The notes beneath the pieces are model-generated. The model did no database searches, was not told where the DNA came from, and saw nothing but the letters and a program-made list of their open reading frames with translations. A stretch of 64,000 nt of DNA from Mycobacterium sp. 852014-52450_SCH5900713 (GTDB lineage Bacteria > Actinomycetota > Actinomycetes > Mycobacteriales > Mycobacteriaceae): assembly GCF_001667075.1 (NCBI RefSeq), contig NZ_LZIL01000033.1:40004-104003 (forward strand). Direction: 5' to 3'. Below, one piece after another: positions 1 through 16,324 of this stretch. How positions within the stretch are numbered: the stretch's first letter is position 1; the number at the start of each line of letters is the position of its first letter. The position numbers were made by a program, and so were the translations under genes.

Positions 1-1103
1 GCCTCCTGGTCGTCGCCGCGCAACGCCTTGTCGGTGGCGCCGGCCATCCGCATCGCGACGATGGTCGCGGCCTCGGCCTCCACGGCGAGGTCGGCCAGGA
101 CGTTGCGCATCAGCGGCTGGTCGATCAGGTAGGCGCCGAACGCCTTTCGGTGCTGCGCGTGGTGGATCGCGCGGGTCAATCCGGTGCGCATGCTGGTGGC
201 GCTGCCCAGGGTGCAGTCCAGCCGGGTCAGGTTGACCATCTCGATGATGGTGGGGACGCCGCGGCCCTCCTCGCCCACCAACCACGCGGTGGCGCCATCG
301 TATTCGACCTCACTGGATGCGTTCGCGTGGTTGCCGAGCTTGTCCTTGAGCCGCTGCAGGAACATTCGGTTGCGGCTGCCATCGGGCAGCACCCGCGGCA
401 GCAGGAAGCACGACAGCCCGCCCGGGGCCTGCGCGAGGACGAGGAAGATGTCGCACATCGGCGCCGAGGTGAACCACTTGTGGCCGGTCAGGCTGTAGCT
501 GCCGTCGCCGTTCGGGGTCGCCTGCGTGGTGCCGGCGCGCACGTCGGATCCGCCCTGCTTCTCGGTCATCGACATGCCGGCGGTGATGCCGCGCTTGGTG
601 GTGGCCAGCTTGAGTTCGGGGTCGTATTCGCGGCTGGTCAGCAGGGGCTCGTAGACCGCCGCGAGCTCTGGGTTGTAGCGCAGCGCGGGAACGACGGCGT
701 AGGTCATCGAGATCGGGCAGGTGTGGCCGGGCTCGACGTTCCAGACCGACATCTTCGCCGCGCGCACCACGTGCGCGCCCGGGCGGTCGTCGGCCCACGG
801 TGCGGCGTGGATGCCGGTGGCGATCGCCGTGCGCATCAGCTCGTGGTAGGCCGGGTCGTACTCGACCTCGTCGATCCGGTGGCCGTACTTGTCGTGGGTG
901 TGCAGGATGGGCCGGTTGCGGTCGGCGAGCTCGCCCCATCGCTGCGCTTCGCGGCCACCCGCGATCGCGCCCACCTCGTTCACCTCTTCTGAGCCCCATC
1001 CCCCGCCCTCGCGGATCAGAGCCTCGATGAGCACCGTGGACGTCGCGGGGTTGTAGTTCTCCAGCGGAGGGACCTGGTTGGTGACGACATGCGTATCCGA
1101 CAT
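1..1103 (-). CDS. fadE8: Acyl-CoA dehydrogenase, AidB/FadE8 type, 3' end outside window
   Basis: Flavin-dependent acyl-CoA dehydrogenase family protein of the AidB-like branch. The first 367 residues are present; the family runs to about 540, so the C-terminal part lies left of position 1. The N-terminus (MSDTHVVTNQVPPLENYNP) closely resembles my recollection of M. tuberculosis FadE8 (Rv0672). The flavoprotein signature MSMTEKQGGSDVR and the segment LTGHKWFTSAPM, typical of the middle beta domain, are visible. Start: ATG at 1103 matches the known N-terminus; an in-frame ATG at 1112 would add three residues, and neither has a strong ribosome binding site. It follows lpqP on the same strand after about 50 bp, the same order as in M. 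tuberculosis. Whether it oxidises acyl-CoAs or acts like AidB in alkylation stress cannot be told from sequence. Confidence 0.9.
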   Translation of the reverse strand, partial: MSDTHVVTNQVPPLENYNPATSTVLIEALIREGGGWGSEEVNEVGAIAGGREAQRWGELADRNRPILHTHDKYGHRIDEVEYDPAYHELMRTAIATGIHAAPWADDRPGAHVVRAAKMSVWNVEPGHTCPISMTYAVVPALRYNPELAAVYEPLLTSREYDPELKLATTKRGITAGMSMTEKQGGSDVRAGTTQATPNGDGSYSLTGHKWFTSAPMCDIFLVLAQAPGGLSCFLLPRVLPDGSRNRMFLQRLKDKLGNHANASSEVEYDGATAWLVGEEGRGVPTIIEMVNLTRLDCTLGSATSMRTGLTRAIHHAQHRKAFGAYLIDQPLMRNVLADLAVEAEAATIVAMRMAGATDKALRGDDQE

Positions 1104-1154
1104 GCCACTCATGTTACATTTTTCCGACAGCCGCACAAGAGGTGTAATAGGGCG

Positions 1155-1994
1155 TCATCGTGGGTGCGCGGCGAAGAATTCCCAAAGCGTCCGCGCGGCG
1201 AACGGGGGCCACTCGTGGCCGCCCGCCTCGATCGTGATCAGCGTGACGCCGCGGCTGCCCGCACATCCCGCCGTCGACGTGGTGAGGGGGCCATTCATCG
1301 TGGTGGCCGGGGCGGCGCACTGATCGACGTTGCGCCAGAACGCATTCACGTCGGGTACCGAGGGCCCGTTGATGACGCTGAAACCCTGCCCGCCGCCATA
1401 GGTCACCAGCCGGTCCGCCGTGCCGTGGATGTGCATGATCGACATCGGACGTGGGTTGGGGCAGCGGTTCAGCTGCGTGCCGGCCACCGGACCGATCGCC
1501 GCGAAGATATCGGTGGTGCACGCCAGCGTGTAGGCCATGATGCCGCCGTTACTCATGCCGCTGACATAGATGCGGGCGGGGTCGGTGCCGAGGTGCTTGG
1601 CGACGTCGGCGACGGCCGCGCTGACGAAGGCGACGTCGTCGACGCCCTCCCGGCCCGGCCGGCCGCAGCAGCCCTCCCCGTCGACATTCCAGGCCCGGTC
1701 GAGTCCATCCGGGTAGGCGACGACGAACTTGGCCGAATCGGCCAATTCGTCCCAGCCGTAATCCCTTTCGACTTGCCTCGCGCTCCCGGAATAGCCGTGC
1801 AGCACCACGACGAGCGGCGCCGAAGCCGGTGCTCCCGGGGGCTCGTAGAGCCGATAGCTGCGATCGTGTCCGCCCACATTGATGTGGTGCAAGCTGGTGC
1901 CCTTGACGAAGCCCGAGGGCGGCTCAGGTTTCAGCGGCGAACAACCCACAGCCAGAAGGACTACCCCCAGAAGCGCCGCGAGCCGACCGAGCAC
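1155..1994 (-). CDS. lpqP: LpqP-type lipoprotein, PHB-depolymerase/esterase family
   Basis: Secreted lipoprotein with an alpha/beta hydrolase fold of the polyhydroxybutyrate-depolymerase/feruloyl-esterase family. The N-terminus is a short hydrophobic signal ending in a lipobox-like AVGC, so Cys would be lipidated. VVVLHGYSGS is the oxyanion region, GMSNGG is the nucleophile elbow (Ser between Met and Asn), and GGHEWP carries the likely catalytic His. I take the GTG at 1994 as start: it gives 279 residues, almost exactly the size of Rv0671, and lies just after the end gene stop. A longer reading into end would bury the signal peptide. Natural substrate unknown. Confidence 0.87.
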   Translation of the reverse strand: MLGRLAALLGVVLLAVGCSPLKPEPPSGFVKGTSLHHINVGGHDRSYRLYEPPGAPASAPLVVVLHGYSGSARQVERDYGWDELADSAKFVVAYPDGLDRAWNVDGEGCCGRPGREGVDDVAFVSAAVADVAKHLGTDPARIYVSGMSNGGIMAYTLACTTDIFAAIGPVAGTQLNRCPNPRPMSIMHIHGTADRLVTYGGGQGFSVINGPSVPDVNAFWRNVDQCAAPATTMNGPLTTSTAGCAGSRGVTLITIEAGGHEWPPFAARTLWEFFAAHPR

Positions 1995-2004
1995 GGGCCG
2001 TAAC

Positions 2005-2760
2005 TCAGCCGCTGGTCTTTTCCCGCAGGAACGCGATGTCGTCCTTGCGGCCCTCGTCCGCCGTCTCGCAGATGACGGGCGCGTCCGCCGACCTGACGAC
2101 CGCGGCCAGCAGCTCGGGATCGATCTGGCCGGTGCCGAAGTTGGCGTGCCGGTCGGCACCCGAGCCGGCGGCGTCGCGCGAGTCGTTGCAGTGCACCAGG
2201 TCGATGCGTCCGGTCAGGGCCCTGATCCTGTCGACCGCATCAATCAGCGCCTCCCCGGCGGCCCATGCGTGACAGGTGTCCAGGCAGAATCCAATGCCCT
2301 TGTCGCCGATGCGATCCCAGAGCCTGCCGATGGTGTCGAAGTGGCGGGCCATCGCATGGTCGCCGCCGGCGGTGTTCTCCAGGAACACCTGCACGTCTGT
2401 TTCCAGATAGTCCAGCGCCTTGACCCAGCGCTCGAAGCCGGCATCCATGTCGTTGTCGTCGGCATGGCCGCCGTGCACGATCACGGCGGTCGCGTTGATC
2501 TCCGAGGCGGCGTCGCAGGTGTCCTGCAGGATCTTGCGCGACGGGATGCGGATACGGTTGTTGGCCGATGCCACGTTGATCAGATACGGCGCGTGGACGT
2601 ACAGCGGGATGGTGGACGCCTTGAGCACCTCGGCGTCATCGCGCGGCTTGGGCTTCTTCCAGCTCTGCGGGTTACCCAGGAAGAACTGCACCGCGTCGGC
2701 GCCGTCCGCCTGCGCGGCGGCCAGCGGGTCGTCGTTGTGGACGTGTGAACCGATGAGCAC
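2005..2760 (-). CDS. nfo: Endonuclease IV (AP endonuclease)
   Basis: DNA repair enzyme that cleaves 5' of abasic sites in base-excision repair. 251 residues, a TIM-barrel with the family metal-binding blocks in order: IGSHVHN near the N-terminus, [55 protein letters not shown] and VICETAD. These supply the His, Glu and Asp ligands of the trinuclear zinc site. Called end (Rv0670) in M. tuberculosis. It lies between the RibD-like gene and lpqP on the same strand; its stop is 10 bases from the lpqP start, so the two are probably co-transcribed. Confidence 0.96.
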   Translation of the reverse strand: MLIGSHVHNDDPLAAAQADGADAVQFFLGNPQSWKKPKPRDDAEVLKASTIPLYVHAPYLINVASANNRIRIPSRKILQDTCDAASEINATAVIVHGGHADDNDMDAGFERWVKALDYLETDVQVFLENTAGGDHAMARHFDTIGRLWDRIGDKGIGFCLDTCHAWAAGEALIDAVDRIRALTGRIDLVHCNDSRDAAGSGADRHANFGTGQIDPELLAAVVRSADAPVICETADEGRKDDIAFLREKTSG

Positions 2761-2787
2761 GCGGCCAGTGTAGTTGGCGAGCGGCCG

Positions 2788-3435
2788 TCATCGCCGCCAG
2801 AACAAGTGATGCGTGACCCCACTGGCGCTGGGCACGACCTCGTGGTGGAACCTGTCCTCGAGCTCTTCAGGGGACTCCCAGAGGCGCGATCCGGCGCCGA
2901 TCTCCACATCCGCGACCGCAACGTGAAGAGCGTCGACGACGCCCGCGTCCAGAAATCGGCGCACGGTGCTCGCGCCACCGCCGAGCCGGACATCCTTGCC
3001 GCCGGCGGCGAGCTTCGCCTGCTCCAGGACGCTCATCGGATCTCCCGAGACGAAGTGAAATGTCGTGTCCGACAGTGCCAACGGCGGGCGGTCATAGTGC
3101 GTCATGACGAACACCGGGGTATGGAACGGCGGCTCGTCACCCCACCACCCCTGCCAGTCGGGGTGGTCCTGCCATCGGCCGCGGTACGGGCTGAACTTGT
3201 TGCGACCCATGATCTCCGCGCCGATGTTGTTGGTGAAGTCGCGGATGAAGTAGTCGTCGAGGCCGCGATTCCCGCCGGGCTCGCTGCGGCCCACCCAACT
3301 CGCGGTCGCGCCGGCCCAGGCGAACAGGGCACCTTGGTCGGCGTCGCCGAACGGGCGCTCGAAGCACTGGTTGAGCCCGGCGCCGAACCCATCACGCGAC
3401 AACATGAAATTCTGGACTCTGAGCAGTTGGGCCAC
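2788..3435 (-). CDS. RibD C-terminal/DHFR-like reductase family protein
   Basis: 215-residue protein of the RibD C-terminal (dihydrofolate-reductase-like) family, a probable NAD(P)H-dependent reductase of unknown substrate. Visible are the N-terminal SRDGFGAG segment, the central GRNKF and PVFVMTHY segments, and the late LGGGASTVRRFLDAGVVD block that forms the nucleotide-binding half in this family. Start: GTG at 3435 with a very strong AGGAGG ribosome site 5 bases upstream; longer readings lack one. In M. tuberculosis a neutral ceramidase gene (Rv0669c) sits between rpoC and end, so this is a lineage-specific replacement. It is codirectional with end and lies beyond the rpoC terminator. Confidence 0.8.
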   Translation of the reverse strand: MAQLLRVQNFMLSRDGFGAGLNQCFERPFGDADQGALFAWAGATASWVGRSEPGGNRGLDDYFIRDFTNNIGAEIMGRNKFSPYRGRWQDHPDWQGWWGDEPPFHTPVFVMTHYDRPPLALSDTTFHFVSGDPMSVLEQAKLAAGGKDVRLGGGASTVRRFLDAGVVDALHVAVADVEIGAGSRLWESPEELEDRFHHEVVPSASGVTHHLFWRR

Positions 3436-3579
3436 GCATTCCTCCTGAGGTCTTCTACGGTCAATAGGTAGACCTGGACCGATGGCGGAACTCATCGCCG
3501 TTGGCCGCTTCGACTGACGAGCAGACACGAAATCGCGCCGGCGCAGCCAGATTCATGCAATATCTGCTCGCGAACAAGA

Positions 3580-3610
3580 AAAGAGCCCCCGCACTGGGCG
3601 GGAGCTCTTT
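3580..3610 (-). terminator. Intrinsic terminator of rpoBC
   Basis: On the minus strand, just after the rpoC stop, a 13-bp stem (AAAGAGCTCCCGC paired with GCGGGGGCTCTTT, one G-T wobble) closes a 5-base loop and is followed by TTTTCTT. This is a strong classical rho-independent terminator, uncommon in mycobacteria. Confidence 0.88.
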
Positions 3611-3619
3611 CTCGTCGAA

Positions 3620-7591
<3,972 letters not shown>

Positions 7592-7608
7592 TTAGTAACT
7601 AAAAGTGA

Positions 7609-11523
<3,915 letters not shown>

Positions 11524-12534
11524 TTAGTCGCCGACTTCGTGCGCGCGGTACTTGTGGGTGCCCTCCATGTCGTCGATGATCGCGGCCTGCGCCTTCTGCG
11601 GCAGGGTGTGCAGAATCTCGCGCACCCGGGCCTGGCGGCGGGCGACGGCCTTGCGCTCCGGCATACCCGGCGAGGCGACGATCTGCGGGGGCACTCCCTC
11701 GATCTCCTCGACACCGCCGGCGTGCTGGCCGGCCTCGAGGGCGGCCTGCTCCTCGGCCATGGTCGACTCGTCCTTTTCCTCGGACATGCCGATCGGCCCG
11801 ATGCGGCGGCCGTTGAGGAACTGCCGCACGACCGGCTCGTCGCTGGTCAGCAGCACCTCGCGCGGGCCGAACATGACCAGCTTGCGCCGGAAAAGCATGC
11901 CCATGTTGTCCGGCACGGTGCGGGCGATGTTGATGTTGTGCGTGACGATCAGGACGGTGGCGTCGATTTGGGCGTTGATGTCGAGGATCAGCTGGCTCAG
12001 GTAGGCGGTGCGAACCGGGTCCAGACCCGAGTCGGGCTCGTCGCAAAGGATGATCTGCGGGTCCATCACCAGGGCGCGGGCCAGGCTGGCGCGCTTGCGC
12101 ATACCACCCGAGATCTCGCCGGGGAACTTCTTCTCGTCGCCGCCCAGACCCACCAGGGTCAGCTTCTCCATGACGATGTCACGGATCTCGCCTTCCTTCT
12201 TCTTGGTGTGCTCGCGCAGCGGGAAGGCGGCGTTGTCGAACAGGTTCATCGAACCGAACAGCGCGCCGTCCTGGAACATGACGCCGAACAGCGTGCGGAT
12301 CTCGTAGAGCTCCTTGGCCGAGCACTGCAGGATGTCGGTGCCGTCGATCACGACCGAGCCGCGCTCCGGCCGCAGCAGACCGATCAGGGACTTCAGGAAC
12401 ACCGATTTGCCGGTACCCGACGGCCCCAGCAGGACGCTGACCTCCCCGGCGGGGATCTCCAGCGTCACGTCTTCCCAAATCCTCGACGACCCGAAGGACT
12501 TCGTGAGGCCGTTCACCTCAATAGCGACACCCAT
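11524..12534 (-). CDS. mkl: Mce transporter ATPase Mkl/MceG
   Basis: ABC ATPase that powers the Mce lipid importers (MlaF-like). 336 residues: Walker A GPSGTGKS at 37-44, Q-loop in MFQDGALFG, signature EISGGMRKR, Walker B ILCDEPDSGLD, and a switch His in IVTHNINIA. A charged C-terminal extension of about 90 residues after the ATPase core is typical of mycobacterial Mkl. The start is supported by GGAAGGA 7 bases upstream of ATG. It has no permease beside it, as expected for a shared ATPase that serves mce operons elsewhere. Same order as Rv0655 relative to the carotenoid oxygenase gene. Confidence 0.95.
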   Translation of the reverse strand: MGVAIEVNGLTKSFGSSRIWEDVTLEIPAGEVSVLLGPSGTGKSVFLKSLIGLLRPERGSVVIDGTDILQCSAKELYEIRTLFGVMFQDGALFGSMNLFDNAAFPLREHTKKKEGEIRDIVMEKLTLVGLGGDEKKFPGEISGGMRKRASLARALVMDPQIILCDEPDSGLDPVRTAYLSQLILDINAQIDATVLIVTHNINIARTVPDNMGMLFRRKLVMFGPREVLLTSDEPVVRQFLNGRRIGPIGMSEEKDESTMAEEQAALEAGQHAGGVEEIEGVPPQIVASPGMPERKAVARRQARVREILHTLPQKAQAAIIDDMEGTHKYRAHEVGD

Positions 12535-12703
12535 CAGAGATCCTTCCGTCGACGCGCATGCCCGCCACCTGCCCTTTTATGTGGCATGAGTCACTGTAGC
12601 GCACGCTTGCTGCACGGCATCAGGGTTGCGCGGCACAGCCGACAAAAATTGGCTGACCTGAGATCCGGCCGCGCTCGGCGCCGGGCGTGCTATTCAACTC
12701 ACG

Positions 12704-14197
12704 TTAGCCAGTGGGCGCCCAGTTGCCGTGGAAGCCCATCGGCACCCGCTGCGGCAGGTGCACGGTAGCCACCGGCTCGAGCGTCGCGGCGTCCAGCAAG
12801 ACCAACTGGCCTTCGTCGCGGCCGCGGTGATAGCCGTAGCCCAGCAGAATGCCGTCGTCCTCGGCTCGTTTTGTCGTGCCGGCGCCGGGGTTGGGCACAA
12901 AGGACATCTCGCCGAGCAAAAGGTCCGGATCGAGCGGCGCGACGACGCTGCCCCCGGTCGCGTAGTCGTGCTTGTACAGTGCCGGCGCGGCGCCCTGGAA
13001 GGACGCGCCGACGGTGTAGCCGAAGCGGTGTTCCCGGCCCAGCAGCGTCTCGTTGATCCGCGGGAATTCCTGCGGCCGGTCGTCGCGGCATTCGGTGCTC
13101 ACCGCGCCGCTCGCGAGGTTGATGGTCCAGCGTTCGAGGGTCGGCGGGGATTCGCCGGGCCCGCGCCGGTCGCGGTCGAACATTCGCGCGTACCGCACCA
13201 CGTCGAGCACCAAAATCTCGGTCCCGTCCCGCATCTCGGAGTAGGCGTTGAGTGGGTGGTAGACGTAGCAGGGTTCGATGTCGAACCAGCGGATGTCGGA
13301 GTTTGCGCCCTCGCGCGGCATGACCCCGATGCGCGCCGGGTAGTCGGGGTCCCAGGCGTACGGCATCCGGTCGGAGTGCTTCGGGTTCCGGTTCATCATC
13401 GCGCTGATCGGGCTCGGCACCCGTACGCGCCCGATCAGCGACTGCATCACCAGCCGGGCCGGCAGGCCGAGCCAGCGGGGCATGGCCGCCGGCAGCACCT
13501 GCATCGGGTCGAACGTCACCGGCAGGTCGTAGACGACGACGTAGGAGTCGGTCAGCGAGAAGTCGTGCATCATCGGCGACCCCGACACCTCGATGTCCAC
13601 CGTGCGGCGCGCGCGCCCCTGGGTGTCGATCACCGAATACTGCACGGTCCGCCCGCGGGCGAACGAGTAAGAGACGGCGTGCAATTCGCCGGTGCGCGGA
13701 TCGCGGTGCGGGTGGGCGGTGTAGCCGCCGGCCAGGGTGCCGTCGAAGTCGCAGGTCCCGATGGTGTCCAGCTCGTTGGTCAGCTCGTAGTTGGCCACAC
13801 CGCCCTCGACCAGAGCCAGCGTGCGCCCGGCGTGGGCCAGGACGTTGGTGTTGGCGCCCAGCGAGAGCATCCCCGCCCGGGGGTCGAGCCGGCGCGGCGT
13901 CGGCTCGCCCAGGGCGCCGCACACCGACAGGCTGCGTACCCAGCGGTTGCGGTACCACTGGGCTTTCCCGTCGCGCAGCGCGACGCCGTGCACCATCCCG
14001 TCGCCGCTGAACCAGTGATAGGTGGCGGGGTCGACCTCCTCGGCCGGGTTGGGTCCGTTGCGCAGATAGCGTCCGTCGAGGTGCTCCGGGATGTGCCCCG
14101 TGACCGGCAGGTCGGTGGCGGTCACTTCGGCGCGCACCGGCGCCAGCAAGCCCTCCAGATAGGGATTCCGGGTTTCGGCGGTTTGCACTGACGTCAT
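12704..14197 (-). CDS. Carotenoid cleavage dioxygenase family protein
   Basis: Non-haem iron oxygenase that cleaves carotenoids or apocarotenoids (Rv0654 type), 497 residues. The seven-bladed propeller family is recognised by YLEGLLAPV at the start, GHIPEHLDGRYLRNGPNP, and iron-ligand histidines in TAHPHRDP, MMHDFSLTD, YVYHPLNAY and the terminal MGFHGNW. Start: ATG at 14197 has AGGAG 7 bases upstream; an upstream reading would run through the operator and into the divergent tetR. It is the presumed target of the divergently encoded TetR regulator. Its M. tuberculosis homologue cleaves several carotenoids in vitro. Confidence 0.93.
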   Translation of the reverse strand: MTSVQTAETRNPYLEGLLAPVRAEVTATDLPVTGHIPEHLDGRYLRNGPNPAEEVDPATYHWFSGDGMVHGVALRDGKAQWYRNRWVRSLSVCGALGEPTPRRLDPRAGMLSLGANTNVLAHAGRTLALVEGGVANYELTNELDTIGTCDFDGTLAGGYTAHPHRDPRTGELHAVSYSFARGRTVQYSVIDTQGRARRTVDIEVSGSPMMHDFSLTDSYVVVYDLPVTFDPMQVLPAAMPRWLGLPARLVMQSLIGRVRVPSPISAMMNRNPKHSDRMPYAWDPDYPARIGVMPREGANSDIRWFDIEPCYVYHPLNAYSEMRDGTEILVLDVVRYARMFDRDRRGPGESPPTLERWTINLASGAVSTECRDDRPQEFPRINETLLGREHRFGYTVGASFQGAAPALYKHDYATGGSVVAPLDPDLLLGEMSFVPNPGAGTTKRAEDDGILLGYGYHRGRDEGQLVLLDAATLEPVATVHLPQRVPMGFHGNWAPTG

Positions 14198-14207
14198 CGC
14201 TGAGCTC

Positions 14208-14235
14208 CTATAACATCGATATGACGCTGTTATAG
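14208..14235. promoter_or_regulatory. Palindromic operator candidate for the divergent TetR regulator
   Basis: CTATAACA at 14208-14215 and TGTTATAG at 14228-14235 form a perfect 8-bp inverted repeat with a 12-bp spacer. It lies between the carotenoid oxygenase start and the tetR start, and its left arm overlaps the oxygenase ribosome site. Its AT-rich arms stand out from the flanking GC-rich DNA. The position fits a TetR dimer repressing both genes. Confidence 0.72.
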
Positions 14236-14259
14236 GTAACGTACGCCGCGGATGGGAAG

Positions 14260-14961
14260 ATGGCAACGATGACTTCACAAGCGACTTCGGGCACCACGCC
14301 GGCCGGGCAACGCAGTGTCCGGGACGAGATGCTGTCCGCGGCCGTCGACCTGCTGAACGAGCATGGGCCCGACGCCCTGCAGACCCGCAAGGTCGCCGGC
14401 GCGGCGGGGACGTCGACGATGGCGGTGTACACCCATTTCGGCGGGATGCGGGGCCTGATCGCCGAGGTGGCCGCGGAGGGGCTGCGGCAGTTCGACGCCG
14501 CGCTGACCGTGCCGGAGACGGCCGACCCGGTCGCCGATGTGTTCGCTCTCGGCGCCGCGTACCGGCGCTATGCGATCGAGCGACCGCACATGTATCGCCT
14601 GATGTTCGGCAGTACCAGCGCTCATGGCATCCATGCCCCGGCGGGCAACGTCCTGGCCCTCACGGTCGCCGAGATCGAGCGGCACGTTCCCAGCTTCGCG
14701 CATGTGGTTCGCGCAGTGCAGCGGTCGGTGCGGGCGGGGCGAATCACCGTTGGTTCCGCAGCCGACGACGCGACCGTCGTTTCCACAGCCGCCCAGTTCT
14801 GGGCGTTGCTTCACGGATTCGTCATGCTCGAACTGGCCGGCTTCTACGGCGACGACGGCGCCGCCGTCGTGCCGGTGATGGACGAAATGACGTTGAAACT
14901 GTTTGTGGCGCTGGGTGATTCACCAGAACGGGTGGCGCAATCCCTGCGGTCGGCGGGCTGA
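14260..14961 (+). CDS. TetR/AcrR family transcriptional regulator
   Basis: 233-residue regulator. The N-terminal helix-turn-helix spans roughly residues 15-62 (LSAAVDLLNEHG through AGTSTMAVYTHFGGM), and the ligand-binding C-terminal domain resembles the WHG/TetR_C group. It is divergent from the carotenoid cleavage dioxygenase gene with 62 bp between starts, which hold a palindrome. This arrangement (Rv0653c/Rv0654) implies control of the oxygenase and of itself. Start choice: ATG at 14260 or ATG at 14269; the second sits 9 bases after GGGAAG and may be the real one. Ligand unknown, possibly an apocarotenoid. Confidence 0.92.
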   Translation: MATMTSQATSGTTPAGQRSVRDEMLSAAVDLLNEHGPDALQTRKVAGAAGTSTMAVYTHFGGMRGLIAEVAAEGLRQFDAALTVPETADPVADVFALGAAYRRYAIERPHMYRLMFGSTSAHGIHAPAGNVLALTVAEIERHVPSFAHVVRAVQRSVRAGRITVGSAADDATVVSTAAQFWALLHGFVMLELAGFYGDDGAAVVPVMDEMTLKLFVALGDSPERVAQSLRSAG

Positions 14962-14968
14962 GCACACG

Positions 14969-15007
14969 AAACCCCCGGGGGCGCCGCAGCGCGGTCCCGG
15001 GGGTTTT
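14969..15007. terminator. Bidirectional terminator between tetR and rplL
   Basis: AAACCCCCGGG at the left and CCCGGGGGTTTT at the right form a stem with A-tract and T-tract flanks, so it reads as an intrinsic terminator from both sides. It separates convergent tetR (plus) and rplL (minus). Confidence 0.85.
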
Positions 15008-15017
15008 GCGAGTGGAG

Positions 15018-15410
15018 CTACTTGACGGTGACGGTGGCGCCGGCGGCCTCGAGCTTGGTCTTGGCCTCCTCTGCGGCCTCCTTGGCGACCTTCTCCAGCA
15101 GCGGCTTGGGCGCGCCGTCGACCAGGTCCTTGGCCTCCTTGAGGCCCAGGCCGGAGACGATCTCGCGGACCACCTTGATGACACCGATCTTCTTGTCGCC
15201 GGCGGCCTCGAGGATGACGTCGAACTCGGACTGCTCCTCGGCGGCCTCGGCGGGGGCGCCACCGGCGGCCGGGCCGGCCGCGGCGACGGCGACCGGGGCG
15301 GCCGCGGTGACCTCGAAGGTCTCCTCGAACTTCTTGACGAAGTCGGAGAGCTCCAGCAGGGTCATTTCCTTGAAGGCGTCGAGCAGGTCGTCGGTAGACA
15401 TTTTCGCCAT
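15018..15410 (-). CDS. rplL: 50S ribosomal protein L7/L12
   Basis: 130-residue stalk protein that recruits translation factors. The N-terminal dimerisation helix ([20 protein letters not shown]), a hinge of Ala/Gly/Pro, and the C-terminal domain with [16 protein letters not shown] and [16 protein letters not shown] segments are all recognisable. Start ATG with GGAAGGA upstream. Second gene of the rplJ-rplL operon, 33 bp after rplJ; its stop is followed by a strong terminator. Confidence 0.98.
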   Translation of the reverse strand: MAKMSTDDLLDAFKEMTLLELSDFVKKFEETFEVTAAAPVAVAAAGPAAGGAPAEAAEEQSEFDVILEAAGDKKIGVIKVVREIVSGLGLKEAKDLVDGAPKPLLEKVAKEAAEEAKTKLEAAGATVTVK

Positions 15411-15443
15411 GGTGTGTGGGTCCTTCCTAATTTCCGGTTGGGG

Positions 15444-16058
15444 TTATTCGGCTTCGGCCGGGGTTTCCGGAGCCTCAGTGGGTGCTTCCGAAGCTGGTTC
15501 TGGGGCGGCCGCCGCAGGCGCCTCTGCCGCCTGCGCAGGCGCTTCTGCCGCCTTCTTTTCCTGCAGGGCGGCCGCGAGGCGGGCAACCTGCGAGGCGGGC
15601 GCGTTGAACAGGCCGGCGGCCTTGGCGAGGTTGCCCTTCATCGCGCCGGCCAGCTTGGCCAGCAGCACCTCGCGCGACTCCAGGTCGGCGATGCGCTCGA
15701 CCTCGGCGACGGTCAACGCGCGGCCGTCCATGTAGCCGCCCTTGATGACCAGCGCCTTGTTGTCCTTGGCGAAGGTCTTGATCGCCTTGGCCGCGTCGAC
15801 CGGTTCCCCGGTAACGAACGCGATGGCGGTGGGCCCGGCGAACAGTTCGTCGAGACCTTCCACGCCGGCTTCCGACGCCGCGCGCTTGATCAGCGTGTTC
15901 TTGGCCACCGAGTAGGTGGCCGATCCGCTCAGCGACCGGCGCAGGTCGGCCAGGTTGGCCACGGTCAAACCGCGGTACTCGGTGATCAGGGTCGCGGTCG
16001 CCTCCCTGAACTGCTCGGCGATGTCTGCAACGGCGGTGGCTTTGTCAGCCCTGGCCAT
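15444..16058 (-). CDS. rplJ: 50S ribosomal protein L10
   Basis: Anchors the L7/L12 stalk to 23S rRNA and autoregulates its operon. 204 residues from ATG at 16058, which has AGGAGG 6 bases upstream; a longer reading would start inside the leader. The core contains [18 protein letters not shown] and [13 protein letters not shown]. The C-terminus carries an Ala/Glu/Pro-rich low-complexity tail of some 35 residues (after KKAAEAP), making it longer than the roughly 178-residue M. tuberculosis protein. Preceded by a structured leader and a good promoter. Confidence 0.97.
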   Translation of the reverse strand: MARADKATAVADIAEQFREATATLITEYRGLTVANLADLRRSLSGSATYSVAKNTLIKRAASEAGVEGLDELFAGPTAIAFVTGEPVDAAKAIKTFAKDNKALVIKGGYMDGRALTVAEVERIADLESREVLLAKLAGAMKGNLAKAAGLFNAPASQVARLAAALQEKKAAEAPAQAAEAPAAAAPEPASEAPTEAPETPAEAE

Positions 16059-16261
16059 GCGTACCTCCTGAAGTGAAAGCGATCCGACGTGTCGTCTGTG
16101 ATTCACCCTTAGAACGAAGTACGCCCCGGCGCAGGATGCGGCCGGGGCGTGAAAGACGCCGGCGCGTGCCGGCGTTGTTGCCTCGTCCTCCTGCGTGGGC
16201 CGCCGGGATGCTCCCGGACCTTCAACCGATTTCTCGGTGACCGACGGTCTTCGGTGGATCG
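16059..16261 (-). ncRNA. L10-type ribosomal leader of rplJL
   Basis: About 200 bases of untranslated leader between the promoter and rplJ. It contains two perfect hairpins on the transcript: CGCCCCGGC with GCCGGGGCG (about 16122-16149) and ACGCCGGC with GCCGGCGT (about 16157-16176). The position and stem-rich structure match the L10 leader that binds L10-L12 for autogenous control. I infer the class from context rather than from a covariance-model match. Confidence 0.7.
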
Positions 16262-16267
16262 GCCATC

Positions 16268-16297
16268 AGGATAGCCTGACCCGCCCCCGTCAGCCAA
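16268..16297 (-). promoter_or_regulatory. Promoter of the rplJ-rplL operon
   Basis: On the minus strand TTGGCT (16297-16292), an 18-bp spacer and TATCCT (16273-16268) form a SigA-type promoter. The predicted start is near 16261, giving a leader of about 200 bases. It lies immediately downstream of the sugar kinase stop. Confidence 0.65.
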
Positions 16298-16324
16298 AAC
16301 GGGGCCTTAAGACGGCCGGGGCGG

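Noticed and set aside
1155..2159. Longer lpqP reading of 334 residues
   Set aside because: It reads through the end of the endonuclease IV gene and hides the lipoprotein signal; the GTG at 1994 gives the family length.
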